Shown: positions 49,491 through 59,929, counted from the stretch's first letter. The stretch is DNA of 64,000 nucleotides from Pseudomonas sp. TH31 (GCF_016650815.1 NZ_JAEKEZ010000001.1:186001-250000); one strand, 5' to 3'. The notes: generated by a model from the letters alone, not told the origin. Translations and numbers: made by a program.

Positions 49491-50281
49491 TCATTCGAGT
49501 GCAGTGGTCCCCGTCTGGAAATCCCTGCTCATAACGGCATACGACACCCGCTCGACGCCCGCAAGGCGCTGCTCTAAAACCTGTGTCAACGACTCGTCGG
49601 GATTCAGATACGCGTCACCAAAGTCGGCCCCGAGCTGGGTTGGATGGGCGACGATCTCCAGCAGACCGTCGGTCGGCACAGGGGCGTTTCGAAGGTCTAC
49701 CGGCGTGCAGACATAGTCCGCCGCGGCCCCGGCCAGATTGAATAAACGCCGATTGAGCAATCCCTTGAACACCCGTTTGGGCAGGCTCAGGTTTTGCCCC
49801 AGGTTGCGCGCCAACCGTACGGCCACCCTTGCCGGGCGGCGAATCGCGCGACGATTTCGCCGATGGGCCAGATGTTATGCACGTGCTGGTGGGAATCGAT
49901 ATGGCTGGGTCGCACGCCATTGTCCAGGCAACGTTGCCATTGGGCCTCGAGCTCGTCCATCACCGCTTCACGGTCCAGCCGATTGATCCACAGGCTGTGG
50001 CGGGCCAGGTTGAGGTCGAACTCGCCCTGGCGGTCGCAAAACGTCGAACGCCCGAGAATGCCCTGGCTCAGCGGCCGGCCATAAGTAAGGTTGAAGTGCA
50101 GGCCGATCCGGCCCTTGAGCAACGGGTGCCGGGCCATGACGCAGGCGGCTTCGAACGCCGGCATGTTGGCCATGGCAGTGGCGGAGCTGATAATCCCAGC
50201 CTGAAACGCACCGAGGATCACCGCGTTTTCGCACGGGCTAAGGCCGAAATCGTCAGCGTTGACTATGACTTGGCGAGGCAT
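49491..50281 (-). pseudogene. ChbG/YdjC-type deacetylase, frameshifted at GGG
   Basis: The N-terminal frame has VNADDFGLSPCENAVILGAF, IGLHFNLTYGRPLS and IDSHQHVHNIWPIGEIVARFAARQG, the metal- and substrate-binding motifs of the family. The remaining 110 residues (VRLARNLGQNLSLPKRVFKGLLN... EIVAHPTQLGADFGD) continue in another frame. Adding one G at 49826-49828 (GGG on the coding strand) joins them and gives 263 residues. The family removes N-acetyl groups from oligosaccharides. The start overlaps the upstream acyltransferase by 29 bases. Confidence 0.8.
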
Positions 50282-51458
50282 GTTCGCCCTCCGTGATTTT
50301 TTCAGCAGTCGCCGCAGGCTTGGCCGCTGGCGTGGTGACCGTGACAGCCGCCGCTGCGCGTTTCGCCCGCCATGTTTGCAAGGCCGGTTTGAACCGTCGC
50401 CAGACGCGCAGCGCCAAGCCCAGCGTGAGGCCACTGAGGCGCCAGGAATAGAAACTCCAGCGCCAGTGTTCCAGTTGCCCGGTCATGCGCTCGTGGAGTT
50501 GATGGCTGGAGTTTTCCAGACTGACCCGTGAGGCATCGATCCAGCACCAGTTGTCGTCCAGGCCCCAACGAATCCACTCTTCGAGCAGCACCCGGCCGCT
50601 GCCCAGATCGGCGTATTGCGGCAGGAACGCCAGGTTGTAGTCGTACAGCCGACCCTGTTCCAGCAAGCCGAGGCGATAGCTGATGCAGCGCCCATCCAAC
50701 TCCAGCACCACCACCCGTACCAGGCCGCGAGCGGCGAGGGCGGTGAAGGCTCGTTCCATCCATTGTCGGTGGCGTTCGTCGGCGAAGATGCCGACGCCTT
50801 CATCGCCTTTCCAGCTCACCGCTTCGACTTCACTGATGGCCTGCAACAGCGGGCCCATGGTCGAGGCGTCCGGGGTGATGCGCCGCACCTGGGCACCACA
50901 CGCGGCGATGCGTTTGCGTGCGCGGCGCAGTTTGTAACGCGGATCGCCCGAGATTTCCTGGCGATCCGCCTCGCTGATCAGGTGCACCGGCGCCTTGCAA
51001 CTCAGGCGTCGTTCACCGGTAGAACTGTGGGCCATCCAGACCGCCAGGGCACTTTCCTCACCCGTGGGTTCGGACAGTTCGTTAAGTTGCATCAACGCGT
51101 GGGGCACGCGACGACGGATCACAATCAGTGCCCTGCGGATGCTCTCGGCATCGAGGCAGGCGAGCAGCGCCAGGCGATCGGTCAGCGGATAACCGAGGTG
51201 ATGCAACACCCGGAACGGCAGCCCGCCGAAGCGTTCGCGCAACGCCACCAACGGCAGGCACAGCGCCAGTTCATCATCCTGCCAGCCGAGCAGCACGTGC
51301 AGACGCTGCCCGTCGCTGAGCGCCTGCTCCGCGGCGCACAACCAGGCCAGGGTGTTGAACGGCGTGTGGTCCGTCACTCGCAGGCGCAGCGCTTCGTAAG
51401 CCGCTGCCGGAAAGTCCGGCGTGCACAGCGAAGTGCGCCATTCGAATCGCGTCGCCAT
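50253..51458 (-). CDS. FemAB/BioF2-like GNAT acyltransferase
   Basis: The 401-residue protein has the Acetyltransf_6 layout of polysaccharide-associated CelD/FemAB proteins: N-terminal domain (THTPFNTLAWLCAAEQAL-like), YKLRRARKRIAACGAQVRR, then the second GNAT half (RVVVLELDGRCISYRLGLLEQGRLYDYNLAFLPQYADLGSGRVLLEEWIRWGLDDNWCWIDASR). It ends in a basic, low-complexity tail (AAAAVTVTTPAAKPAATAEK). It follows the second small GNAT by 4 bases. Likely role: acylation of a sugar in the exopolysaccharide. Confidence 0.82.
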   Translation of the reverse strand: MATRFEWRTSLCTPDFPAAAYEALRLRVTDHTPFNTLAWLCAAEQALSDGQRLHVLLGWQDDELALCLPLVALRERFGGLPFRVLHHLGYPLTDRLALLACLDAESIRRALIVIRRRVPHALMQLNELSEPTGEESALAVWMAHSSTGERRLSCKAPVHLISEADRQEISGDPRYKLRRARKRIAACGAQVRRITPDASTMGPLLQAISEVEAVSWKGDEGVGIFADERHRQWMERAFTALAARGLVRVVVLELDGRCISYRLGLLEQGRLYDYNLAFLPQYADLGSGRVLLEEWIRWGLDDNWCWIDASRVSLENSSHQLHERMTGQLEHWRWSFYSWRLSGLTLGLALRVWRRFKPALQTWRAKRAAAAVTVTTPAAKPAATAEKITEGEHASPSHSQR

Positions 51459-51462
51459 AAGA

Positions 51463-52152
51463 TCAGGTCACCGTGGCTGCAACAGGTGGACGCGATGGTT
51501 TGCGCAAGGCATCCAGGCGCGAGCCGCTGTAACGGGTTTCACGGTAGAAGCGCCAGCGGCCGAACAGCTGGTAGACGTTCATGATGCGTCCTTGCTCTTG
51601 ATAACCCATGCGGATGTGCAGCTTGAGCGCCGGAATATTGTGGAACTCGCAGACATCCACCACCTTGTTGCAACCCTGCGCCTGCATGGCCTTCCACAGT
51701 TCCAGTTGCAGGTCCACCGAGAGCGTGGTGCCCCAATAGGCGCGGGTCAGCTCGCCGCCGAATTCGAAAAATTCCCCAGGCTTCACCGGGAACCAGCAGC
51801 CGTAGTAATGCTTGTCGTGATAGTTGCGCGCCGCGCCCCAGATAAAGGCCACCGCGTCCCCTTGGTCGTCCAGGTGCATGTGACCGGTGTAACCCTCGCG
51901 GGCCAGTTCCGCCATGGTTTCGACGCGGTCGCCGAAGTATCGCGCGAAGGCGCTGGCGTTATCGGGGGTGATGGTGACGACCCGCAGCGGCGGATAAGGC
52001 CTGAGGGCGTGCGGCGGGACCGGGCTGATCAGGTCCCTCTCCATCCACAGCAGCTCGTCGTGGAAAAATGCGTAGTGTTTCCAAAGGATCTTGAGGGTGG
52101 AGCGCAGGCCTTTTTGCTGGATGCGTTCTCTGAGTTTTGCAATCGCACACAT
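51463..52152 (-). CDS. GNAT-like protein, copy 2
   Basis: The 229-residue paralogue of the gene at 48677: same basic N-terminal helix (MCAIAKLRERIQQKGLRSTLKILWKHYAFFHDELLWMERDL) and same core (CWFPVKPGEFFEFGGELTRAYWGTTLSVDLQLELWKAMQAQGCNKVVDVC). The pair is separated by the FemAB-like and ChbG-like genes, so the duplication is dispersed within the operon. It starts 84 bases after the glycosidase-like gene. Confidence 0.77.
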   Translation of the reverse strand: MCAIAKLRERIQQKGLRSTLKILWKHYAFFHDELLWMERDLISPVPPHALRPYPPLRVVTITPDNASAFARYFGDRVETMAELAREGYTGHMHLDDQGDAVAFIWGAARNYHDKHYYGCWFPVKPGEFFEFGGELTRAYWGTTLSVDLQLELWKAMQAQGCNKVVDVCEFHNIPALKLHIRMGYQEQGRIMNVYQLFGRWRFYRETRYSGSRLDALRKPSRPPVAATVT

Positions 52153-52236
52153 GTTAAGTCTCCTGACGGCGTTGACCGTAGTGGAGTGACTTGGCGCGCG
52201 GCCAATGGCCTGCGCGGTCAAACATTCGGTGGGCTT

Positions 52237-54155
52237 TCATGACGCGCGCCAGCTCAACGCAAACAGGGTTTGTCCTGGCAACTCGAAGCTGACGCGACCG
52301 TCCTGGCAGCGATAGGGCGCGTCGCGGCTGCGGTTGTCGGTGCCGAAATAACGCAATGAGCCTTTGTTCAACGGGCACGCCGCGCCGCTCAGGTCCACAC
52401 GCTGCAAGCGTGTGCCTTTGTTGACGCCCAGCAGGCTGCGTTGCAGGTCGGCGGCCATGGCGAGCACGTCGACTTCGAACGCGTCGTTTTCCAGGCTCAT
52501 CACGCTGCCCAGCCAATGCTCCTGAATAAACTGCTGGGCCAGGCCCACGGGTTTGAGTTCGAAATGGTCGTCGCCGAGTACCCGTAACATGCCCTTGGGG
52601 TAGTTCGGCTCATCGGCGGCCTGGAACCAATTGAGCATCTCCAGCAAACCGTCCTGGGACGAATTGATCACCACCGACGCCCACCACAACGCGGCGTAAT
52701 GGGTTTCCTGATCGTAAGGGCTCAGGCTTGAGCCGCTGGACATGTTGGTCTGGTCCAACAGCAATGCCTTGCGCGGCCGGCCTTGAGCGTCGAGGCCCAC
52801 CAACTCTGCGGCGCGGCGCACGCTGTCGCGGTAGACCCGCGTGGCGAACAGGTCGCGAATCATCCATTCGTGCCAGGCCAGGGCATCGACCTTGTCCCCT
52901 GATTCCGCCAGCAGACGGCGGGCCCAATCGATGCCGCGCTTGTCGGCAGCGTTGTCGGCAAACGGGCCGTTGACCAGCCGTGCACTGGCCGGCATGGCGA
53001 TGCGGATGCCGGCGCGGGCGTTGGCCGGATTGCTGCGCACTTGCCGGGCCATGCTGTTGAAGATCGATTGGTAGTTGGCGTAGCTTGGGTAGTTGAGATT
53101 CGGCTCGTCGGCGAAGCCGATGTAATGAGTGCCGTTGCCGCCGAGGGCGCGGGTGCTGGCGAGCCAGGCGTCGAGGCCGCTGTTGCTCAGGGTATCGGCG
53201 CGCAAATCGGCCTGGCGTTGGCTGCCGGCTAACAGCGTGATGTCCTGGGTGATGCCGAAGCGATCCTGATAAACCTGGCGGAACGCATCTTCGTAGTGCG
53301 GGTTTTTCGCGGTGATGTCGACGAAGCTGTAGTAACTGGCGGCTTTCGCCTTGAGTGCATCGAGCACCGCATAACTGGCGGCCGGTGGCATCACGTAGGG
53401 CAGGGCAACCCCCAGGTTCGGGGTCTTGCCGAGGATGTCCTTGTGCAGGGTCAACCGGGTCTGGCCGTCGTCTTCGCGCAGGGGTTTGAGCTGTTGCGCC
53501 GTTTGCGCGAACAGGTTGGCCGTACCGTCAAGCCAGAACGCCGCTTTGCCGCTGCCTTGCAAACGCAGGCGCCAGATTTGTTCGGTCTGGGCAACCGGCA
53601 GTGCGACCTGATCGAATTGCCAATAGGCCCGATAGGGTTTGAGCGCGAGTGACAGTTGTTGGCCGTCGCTCACCCGTTGGGCCTGCAGGGCGCCGACGCC
53701 ACCGTGGAACTTGCCGGCGAGTACCGCGTGTTCTCCCGGGCTACTTTGAAATACAACTCATCGCCGTCATGGGTTTCGACACTGAAATGCACCTTGGCCG
53801 GTTCGAACAAAGCCACTGTGTGTTCATCGTGTTCGACCTTGTAGCGGCGAAAACTGTAGCCCGGAATTTCCAGTCGATAACTGGCGGCGCCCGGCGCCAA
53901 TGGCCAGCTCTGAGTACCGCGCAATTCACTGGCGCCGATCAGGCGTTCGCCCTCAAGCTTGCCCTGCCCATCGATCAAATACAGGTGTTCTTCGTTGGCA
54001 TCCGCCTGCCACGCCGGGACCCAACGTACGGTCACGGTGTCGGGGCGATCCGCTTGCAGGTACAGGCTGCCGTCGCGAATGTCCGCCCAGCGCATCGTCG
54101 CCGCTTGAGCATCGAGCGCCAAGCCCAACCCCAACAGCAGCGCCAGCCGTTTCAT
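52237..54155 (-). pseudogene. Secreted glycosidase-like protein, frameshifted at CCC
   Basis: A signal peptide (MKRLALLLGLGLALDAQA) starts at ATG 54155, overlapping the flippase stop by ATGA. The N-terminal beta domain reads to ELYFKVAREN, then loses frame; one extra C at 53738-53740 gives FKVAPGEHAVLAGKFHGG and 639 residues in all. The C-terminal part resembles clan-A glycoside hydrolases (HYIGFADEPNLNYPSYANYQ with a likely acid Glu, DALAWHEWMIRDL, LLLDQTNMSSG, LEMLNWF). The usual second catalytic Glu is not obvious (LLLDQTN). It probably trims or modifies the polymer in the periplasm. Confidence 0.7.
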
Positions 54156-55455
54156 ACCGACTTCCGTTGCAGCATATGCAGCATCGGTGCGACGTCGCTG
54201 GGCAGGATGATCAGGGTTTGCCAGACCGGCACGCCGCTCAATCGGCAATACATCGCGAGCAACGCAATGGTCACTGCAAGGTAGGCGATGGACGAAGCCG
54301 CTGCGGCGCCGACGATGCCATAAGCCGGAATCATCACCAGGTTCAGCGCCAGGTTCAGCAGCGCACCCAATCCCATCAGTAGCGACACCGTGCCGGGACG
54401 ATTCTTGCCGAGTAAATCCAGGCGCAGGATGCTCGCATAGCACAACCCCAACACCCCGGCAGCAAGGCGAGCAAGGCCGGATACGCCGGTTGGTAGGCGA
54501 TGCCGAACAGCGTAACGATCAGCCATTGACCGATGACGGCCATGGTCAGGCACGCACCGAGCATCACCGTGGCGGTCAGGCGCAGGGCCAGCGGGGTGAC
54601 TTTGTCCATGCCTTCGTCTTGTTGCAGCAGGCGTTTCATCAGTGGCGTGGTGACCGCTTCCGGGACGATCAGCAGCAACTCGGCGGCAGCACTGGCCATT
54701 GCGTAATGACCCAGCGCCGTGCTGCCGAGCAAGGCGCCGATGAACAGGTAATCGGAACGCAAAATCACTTGCTGGAACAACAGGTCGGGATGGCTGCGGG
54801 CGCTGTAGCGCAGCAATTCGTTCTGGCCGGCGCGGTCCCATTGCAGCTTCAGCGGTTGATCGCGCTTGAGCCAGACCCAACCGGCCAGCACCACCAGGCT
54901 GAGACCCGCCAGCCAACTGATCAGCGCCGCTTCCAGGGCGGCGGTTTTCCACATCCAGAACAACGCCAGAAACAGCAGCAACGGTGCCAGGGATTCCACA
55001 AGGCGCAAGGCATTGAACGCGACCACGCCGCCCGAGGCATTGTGCAAGGTCAGCAAGCCACTCTTGAGTACGGTCAGCGGCACCGCCAGCAGCAGCAGCC
55101 AGGCTAGCAAACCCAGTTGTGTGGTGATGTCCAGTTCACTGCCAAACTCCCGGGTCAAGGCGACCACCAACAGGGTCAACAGCGCCGCGAGTAAACAGCC
55201 GAACACCAGCACTTGGCTCAGCAGCAAGCCCATCGGCCGTTGCTTGGCCGCCTGATAGCCCACCGCCGAATTCAAGCCGCCGCTGGTGGCGGCGCTGATC
55301 AAGTCGGGCAGGGTGCTGAGCAGCGCAAACAAGCCACGCTCACTCGGCCCGAGAATCCGCGCCAGCAACACGTTGCGCAGCAAGCGCAGGCCAATCATCG
55401 CCAATTTGGTGCCCATGCTCAGGGCCAGGTGCTTGAGGTAGTGGCTGCGGCTCAT
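54152..55455 (-). pseudogene. Wzx-like polysaccharide flippase, frameshifted at GGGG
   Basis: The multi-helix MATE/MVF-type membrane protein begins MSRSHYLKHLALSMGTKLAMIGLRLLRNVLLARILGPSERGLFAL and runs to YPALLALLPG; the last 100 residues (VLGLCYASILRLDLLGKNRPGTVSLLMGLGALLNLALNLVMIPAYGIVGAAAASSIAY) continue in another frame. One extra G at 54454-54457 restores 434 residues. It would flip lipid-linked repeat units across the inner membrane. The start overlaps the deacetylase stop (ATGA). Confidence 0.82.
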
Positions 55456-56453
55456 GGCCGGGCACCGCGGTAGATGCGCCAGGAGAGCAACTCCGGCTTG
55501 CGCGCCGTGCGCTGGCTGACGCCAAAACGTGGCAAGGCGAAGGGCTCGCCGTTGCCGCGATAAATCCCGGTGCTGGTGCTCAGGGCGAACACGAAATCGT
55601 GGTCGGCCACGTGCTGGCGAACCCGCGCGTCGTGGTCGCCGTTGGGGTAGCAATAGACTGGCAGCGGCCGATTGCAGCCGTTCAACAGCGCATCGCGGCT
55701 GCGACTGAGTTCTTCATCAAGGCGTTGATCGTCGAGGCCGGTGAGGATCGCATGACTCGCCCCGTGAGGACCGAAGCGCACCAGCCCGCAGGCTTCCAGC
55801 GAGCGCACTTGCTGCCAGTCCAGGGCCTGGGGCAACGACTCTTCGGGGCACTCGTCGGTCAGTCGACTCAGCGCCTGCGGTGCCAGGGTTTTCAGGCTTT
55901 GCAGGTAATGCAGTAGCGTCAGGCTGCGGCGCTGAATATCCAGGTCATCCATCAACACCGGCAGCGGTCGGCCGACCTGTTGCAGGCACTCGACCAAGTG
56001 GTGCCGGGCTTTTTCGCCATGGCTTCCCCAGAGGGTTTCACCGATGCTCTCCCACCAGAAACGCTGGCGGCTGCCGATGAAATCGGTGGACAGGAAAATG
56101 CTCGCCGGCACCTGATATTTTTGCAGCAGCGGGAAGGCATTGACGGCGTTGTCGCGCCAGCCGTCATCGAAGGTCAGCGTCACTTTTGGCCGTTCCGAGC
56201 GCTGGGTGCCGGGCTGCAGGATGTCCATCAGCGGCACGCAGTCGAAGTGCTTTTTCAGCCAGATCAGCAAGTGCTCGAACGCTTTTGGCCCGACGCACAA
56301 TTCATTGCGGTGGGGCAGGTCAGCGGCGCGGTCGCTGGCCAGCACCCGGTGCAGCATCAGGATCACCCCGGCGCCGTGCAGTTGACTGCGCCCCACTGAT
56401 GAATTGAGGTACAGCCAGCCACTGGTGCGTTTTAATAATTGTTTGATCGCCAT
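55452..56453 (-). CDS. Polysaccharide deacetylase (NodB/CE4-like)
   Basis: The 333-residue enzyme has ILMLHRV near the N-terminus, catalytic TLTFDDGWRDN, the metal His segment FGPHGASHAILTGLDDQRLDEELSRS, CYPNGDHD and LPRFGV. It lacks a signal peptide, so it acts on cytoplasmic or membrane-associated saccharides. Loss of N-acetyl groups is the usual reaction. Its stop overlaps the next start by ATGA, and it follows the GT2 gene by 12 bases. Confidence 0.87.
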   Translation of the reverse strand: MAIKQLLKRTSGWLYLNSSVGRSQLHGAGVILMLHRVLASDRAADLPHRNELCVGPKAFEHLLIWLKKHFDCVPLMDILQPGTQRSERPKVTLTFDDGWRDNAVNAFPLLQKYQVPASIFLSTDFIGSRQRFWWESIGETLWGSHGEKARHHLVECLQQVGRPLPVLMDDLDIQRRSLTLLHYLQSLKTLAPQALSRLTDECPEESLPQALDWQQVRSLEACGLVRFGPHGASHAILTGLDDQRLDEELSRSRDALLNGCNRPLPVYCYPNGDHDARVRQHVADHDFVFALSTSTGIYRGNGEPFALPRFGVSQRTARKPELLSWRIYRGARP

Positions 56454-56465
56454 GGCACGCTCCTT

Positions 56466-57602
56466 TCATCGATTTTGCTCGGGGTTCCACTGGCTATACC
56501 GATGGCCACGCAGGAACTGCCACAGACCGATACTCATCCCGGCAAGCGTCACCAAAAGGAATGCGGCCAGGCGAAAGGGTTTGGGTAAACGGTGTCGCAC
56601 GTCCAGTAGACCGGCGATGGCCACTGCATAACCGAGCAGTTGCGCCACCAGGCACACTTGATAGAAAAAGTGCTCGTCCCACAGCCAGAAGTTGCTCAGC
56701 AACAACGGCACCAGCAGGACCGGCGCCAGCCGCCGGATCAGCTTGTGACTGATCAGCGCAATCGCATACAGACCATGCTTCAGCGGGTTGAGCAGTTCCC
56801 GCCGCTGAGCGAGGCTTTGCAAGCCGCCGACGGTGACCCGCTGACGCCGACGAAATTGCTTGTCGGCTTCGTCCACGCCGTGGTCGATCACCTGGGCTTC
56901 GGGCACATAGATGATGCGTTTGAACGCCACCGGTGCGCAGGTGCTGATGAAGAAGTCATCGTTGACCTCCGCCGGCACGTTCTGGAACAACTCGCGACGC
57001 AAGGCAAGCAGCGCGCCGTCGGCGGACACCATGCAACCGGTGCGGTTCTCCGCCCAGCGCAGCCAGCCTTCGTAGTGTCGATAGAGGCTGTCACCCACGC
57101 TCAGGCCACCACCGGTGACCGGGATCACCATGTGCCCGGCGCAGCCACCGACGTCGGGGTCTGCCAGCGGCGCCAGTAAGTGACCAAGCGTCTCGCGGGA
57201 CCATTGGTTGTCGGCATCGGTGAACACCAGAATGTCGCCGGTGCTCAACGCTACGCCGGCGTTCAGGGTTGCCGCTTTGCCCTGGCGGGGCAGGTCGAGC
57301 ACGCTGATGCGCGGGTCGACGACCTTGTGTGCACAGGCCACGGTGTCATCGGACGAACCGTCGCTGACCAAAATGATTTCGAGCCTGGCAGGCTGATAAT
57401 CCTGGGCGAGCAGGGTGAGCAGCTTGTGTTCGATGTGCCGCGCTTCGTTGTGCGCTGCGATCACGATGCTGATGTTCAGCGGTGGCGCAGGGTCATGCCG
57501 GCGAGGCGCAAACATCGGCGCCAGCAGTGTCAGTAGCAACGGGTAACCGAGGTAGGCGTAGACGGGCAGCAACAGGCACAACCAGAAAATGAATTCAGCC
57601 AC
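56466..57602 (-). CDS. Membrane glycosyltransferase family 2 (BcsA/HAS-like layout)
   Basis: The 378-residue protein has an N-terminal membrane helix (FIFWLCLLLPVYAYLGYPLLLTLL), a GT2 catalytic domain (ISIVIAAHNEARHIEHKL, SDGSSDDT, FTDADNQWS as DxD, NDDFFI, RRRQRVTVGG) and three or four C-terminal helices. The frame opens at ATG 57620, but AGGAGG followed by 7 bases and GTG 57602 makes GTG the better start; it overlaps the preceding gene by 8 bases. It would add a sugar to the lipid-linked unit. Confidence 0.87.
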   Translation of the reverse strand: MAEFIFWLCLLLPVYAYLGYPLLLTLLAPMFAPRRHDPAPPLNISIVIAAHNEARHIEHKLLTLLAQDYQPARLEIILVSDGSSDDTVACAHKVVDPRISVLDLPRQGKAATLNAGVALSTGDILVFTDADNQWSRETLGHLLAPLADPDVGGCAGHMVIPVTGGGLSVGDSLYRHYEGWLRWAENRTGCMVSADGALLALRRELFQNVPAEVNDDFFISTCAPVAFKRIIYVPEAQVIDHGVDEADKQFRRRQRVTVGGLQSLAQRRELLNPLKHGLYAIALISHKLIRRLAPVLLVPLLLSNFWLWDEHFFYQVCLVAQLLGYAVAIAGLLDVRHRLPKPFRLAAFLLVTLAGMSIGLWQFLRGHRYSQWNPEQNR

Positions 57603-58562
57603 GGGCGGGCCTCCTGGCATTCCAATGACACAGGCTGAAGATAAACGCGGCGCCAGCCAGGTGCAGACGCATCCAGTGCAGGCCCCAGAGTTGCAGAGTC
57701 AGAAGGATATCGCGGTGTTTCAGGCTCTGGCGCAGGCTCAGGGCCAGCCCCGGCAGGGAAGTCATCAGCACCATCAACGCCGCGTGGTGCGGGGAGCCAT
57801 TGAGCAGCGCGGAGATCGCCAGGAAGTCGAGCAACCAGACGATGATCGACAGCATTGGAAACCGCAGCAAGCGAAAGCTCACCCCATGGGTGCGGAGCAA
57901 TTGCAGGTGACTGCCCTGGCGCCACATTTCCTTGCCCATCCACTCGCGCCAACTGCCTTCGTAACCCCAATGCAGGGCGATGCTTTCATTGACCGCCATC
58001 AAGCGCGCGCCGGCTTCACCCAAGCGCATGGTGAAGTCTTTGTCCTCACCGGTGCGCAAGGTTTCGTCGAAGCCCCCGACCCGGTCAAACCAGGTGCGGA
58101 GCATCAGCAGGTTGGAGGTGGGTAGCCATTGCACCGGGTGCAGGATGTTGCTGCGCGGGCGCAATGTGCGACGCTGCCAGGCATCGGCATACCAAGGCGC
58201 TTCGGCCGGGGTATTCAGGTCCAGGCCGAACACTTCGGCCCGGAGCCGGACTCGATTCCCAATACCAGGGTCAGCCAGTCTTCGGGCATCTCGACGTCGG
58301 CATCGAGGAAGGCCAGCCATTCGCCGGTGGCGATGGCCGTACCGTGATTGCGCAGCGCCCCGATCAGCACACCGGGCAGCACCAATACCTGCGCACCGAA
58401 CTGCCGGGCTATCTGCGGGCCCTGATCACTGGAACCGTTATCGACCACAATCAGCTCGCACTCCAGGTTCGCGGCATCGGCGGCCTTTTGTGCGGCGAGC
58501 AAGGTCCGGCCGATGTGCCGGGCTTCGTTGAACATCGGGATAACGATGCTGATTCGATTCAT
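57595..58562 (-). pseudogene. Glycosyltransferase family 2, frameshifted at GGG
   Basis: The N-terminal frame MNRISIVIPMFNEARHIGRTL has VVDNGSSDQG and FLDADVEMPEDWL (DxD), then ends out of frame at WT; the rest (EVFGLDLNTPAEAPWYADAW..., GFDETLRTGEDKDFTMRLGEAG, WREWMGKEMWRQGSHL) is in another frame. One extra G at 58239-58241 gives 322 residues. C-terminal hydrophobic segments suggest membrane association. The start overlaps the polymerase stop (ATGA). Confidence 0.82.
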
Positions 58563-59929
58563 GCCTTGGCCTCCACCAGGGGAGCCTCTTCGGCCTTCAG
58601 GCGCAGCACGCTGGTCAGGGCGAGCATGATCCACACGTACTTTTGGTTCGGCGCGCTGAGGAACATCAAAAACAGCGTCAGCGACAGAAAACTCATGCCC
58701 AGGTGGGTTATCAGGTCGGTCTGTTCCCAGTTGCGCCGCAGCATCCAGGCGCGGCGGGCGCGGATCAGGTTGTACAAGCCGAGGGCGAGCATGCCGACGA
58801 ACAGCAGGCCGGCGGGAATTCCCAGTTCGCTGAAGATTTCCATGTAGGTGTTATGCGCCCGGCGATACAAGTCACCAACCTTGCGGTTGGCGGAAAACGC
58901 CTTCGCGTAACCGGTGGTGGCGTAGTGCAGCGGGAAGGTGCCGGGGCCGGAACCCAACAGCGGGTTCTCGCGGATAATCTGGCTGCCGACCACGATGTAC
59001 GACGCACGCCGGCCGAGGGATTCATCGTCGTGTCCCTTGGCCCCGGCGCTGAGCACGCTCAGCGACTGGATGCGGGCGATGTAACCCGCCGGCATCGCAT
59101 AGATTGCCAGCGGGATCACAATCGCCATGCCGAGCATGGCAAAGCCTAAATGCCGCGGCCGGATGCGCGGCAACTGTGCGCGATAGTGCCAGACCCCGAT
59201 GACCAGGCTGAGCATCAACACCACCAGCCCGGAACGGGATTCGGTCTTGGTCATGCCGCCCAGCAGCAGCAGGCAGCAACCGCCCCAGAACAGCCGGTGC
59301 AACAGGTTCGGGCTGCGGATGACCAACAGCAGGCCCAGGGGGATGGCGAAGGCGATGAGCAGGGCAAAGGCGTTCGGGTCTTCGAGCAGGCCGGCGGCGC
59401 GGCCCTGGTCCTGATACTTGGTGGAAAACATCGCCAGTATGCAGGTCATGCTGACACTCAGGGTCACCAGTCTGGCAAACAGGTCCAGGTTCAACTCGCG
59501 ACCGATCAGCAGGGTAATCACAAACAGAATCAGGCCGACGCTCAGCTCCCGCAGGTGCCCGAATGACATGCCCAGGTCATCGCTGTTCATCAGGCTCAGC
59601 ATGTAGAGGATCATGAACCAGATCAGGTAGCGCCAGAGGTTGCTGCGCAGGCGTTCCGACGGCAGTTGATGAATCGCCAGTTGCAGCATCAGGATCAGCG
59701 CCAGCGAGGCGCCGACGAATTTGGTCCCTGACAGCGCACTGTCCTTGAAAAAACCTTCGAACGGCACCAGCGCGACGATCCCGAGCAAACCCCAGGTCGG
59801 TTTGCGATAGAGCACCGCGACACCCACCAGGCCAAGCACCGCGCCCGGCGCCAGATACGGATAAGGGCTGGCCAGCAAACCGAGGCAGACCAGGCTGAGC
59901 AAACTGACGATCGAGAGCGGAAAGATCAC
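58559..59929 (-). CDS. O-antigen-ligase/Wzy-like polymerase
   Basis: The 456-residue protein has some ten or more membrane segments and the Wzy_C signature loop LLGSGPGTFPLHYATTGYAKAFSANRKVGDLYRRAHNTYMEIFSELGIPAGLLF. It would polymerise repeat units in the periplasm. Start: GTG 59929 with GGGAGG 7 bases upstream, overlapping the GT4 stop as GTGA. The frame runs on upstream to 60397, but that part is antisense-like noise over the GT4 gene. Confidence 0.85.
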   Translation of the reverse strand: MIFPLSIVSLLSLVCLGLLASPYPYLAPGAVLGLVGVAVLYRKPTWGLLGIVALVPFEGFFKDSALSGTKFVGASLALILMLQLAIHQLPSERLRSNLWRYLIWFMILYMLSLMNSDDLGMSFGHLRELSVGLILFVITLLIGRELNLDLFARLVTLSVSMTCILAMFSTKYQDQGRAAGLLEDPNAFALLIAFAIPLGLLLVIRSPNLLHRLFWGGCCLLLLGGMTKTESRSGLVVLMLSLVIGVWHYRAQLPRIRPRHLGFAMLGMAIVIPLAIYAMPAGYIARIQSLSVLSAGAKGHDDESLGRRASYIVVGSQIIRENPLLGSGPGTFPLHYATTGYAKAFSANRKVGDLYRRAHNTYMEIFSELGIPAGLLFVGMLALGLYNLIRARRAWMLRRNWEQTDLITHLGMSFLSLTLFLMFLSAPNQKYVWIMLALTSVLRLKAEEAPLVEAKA

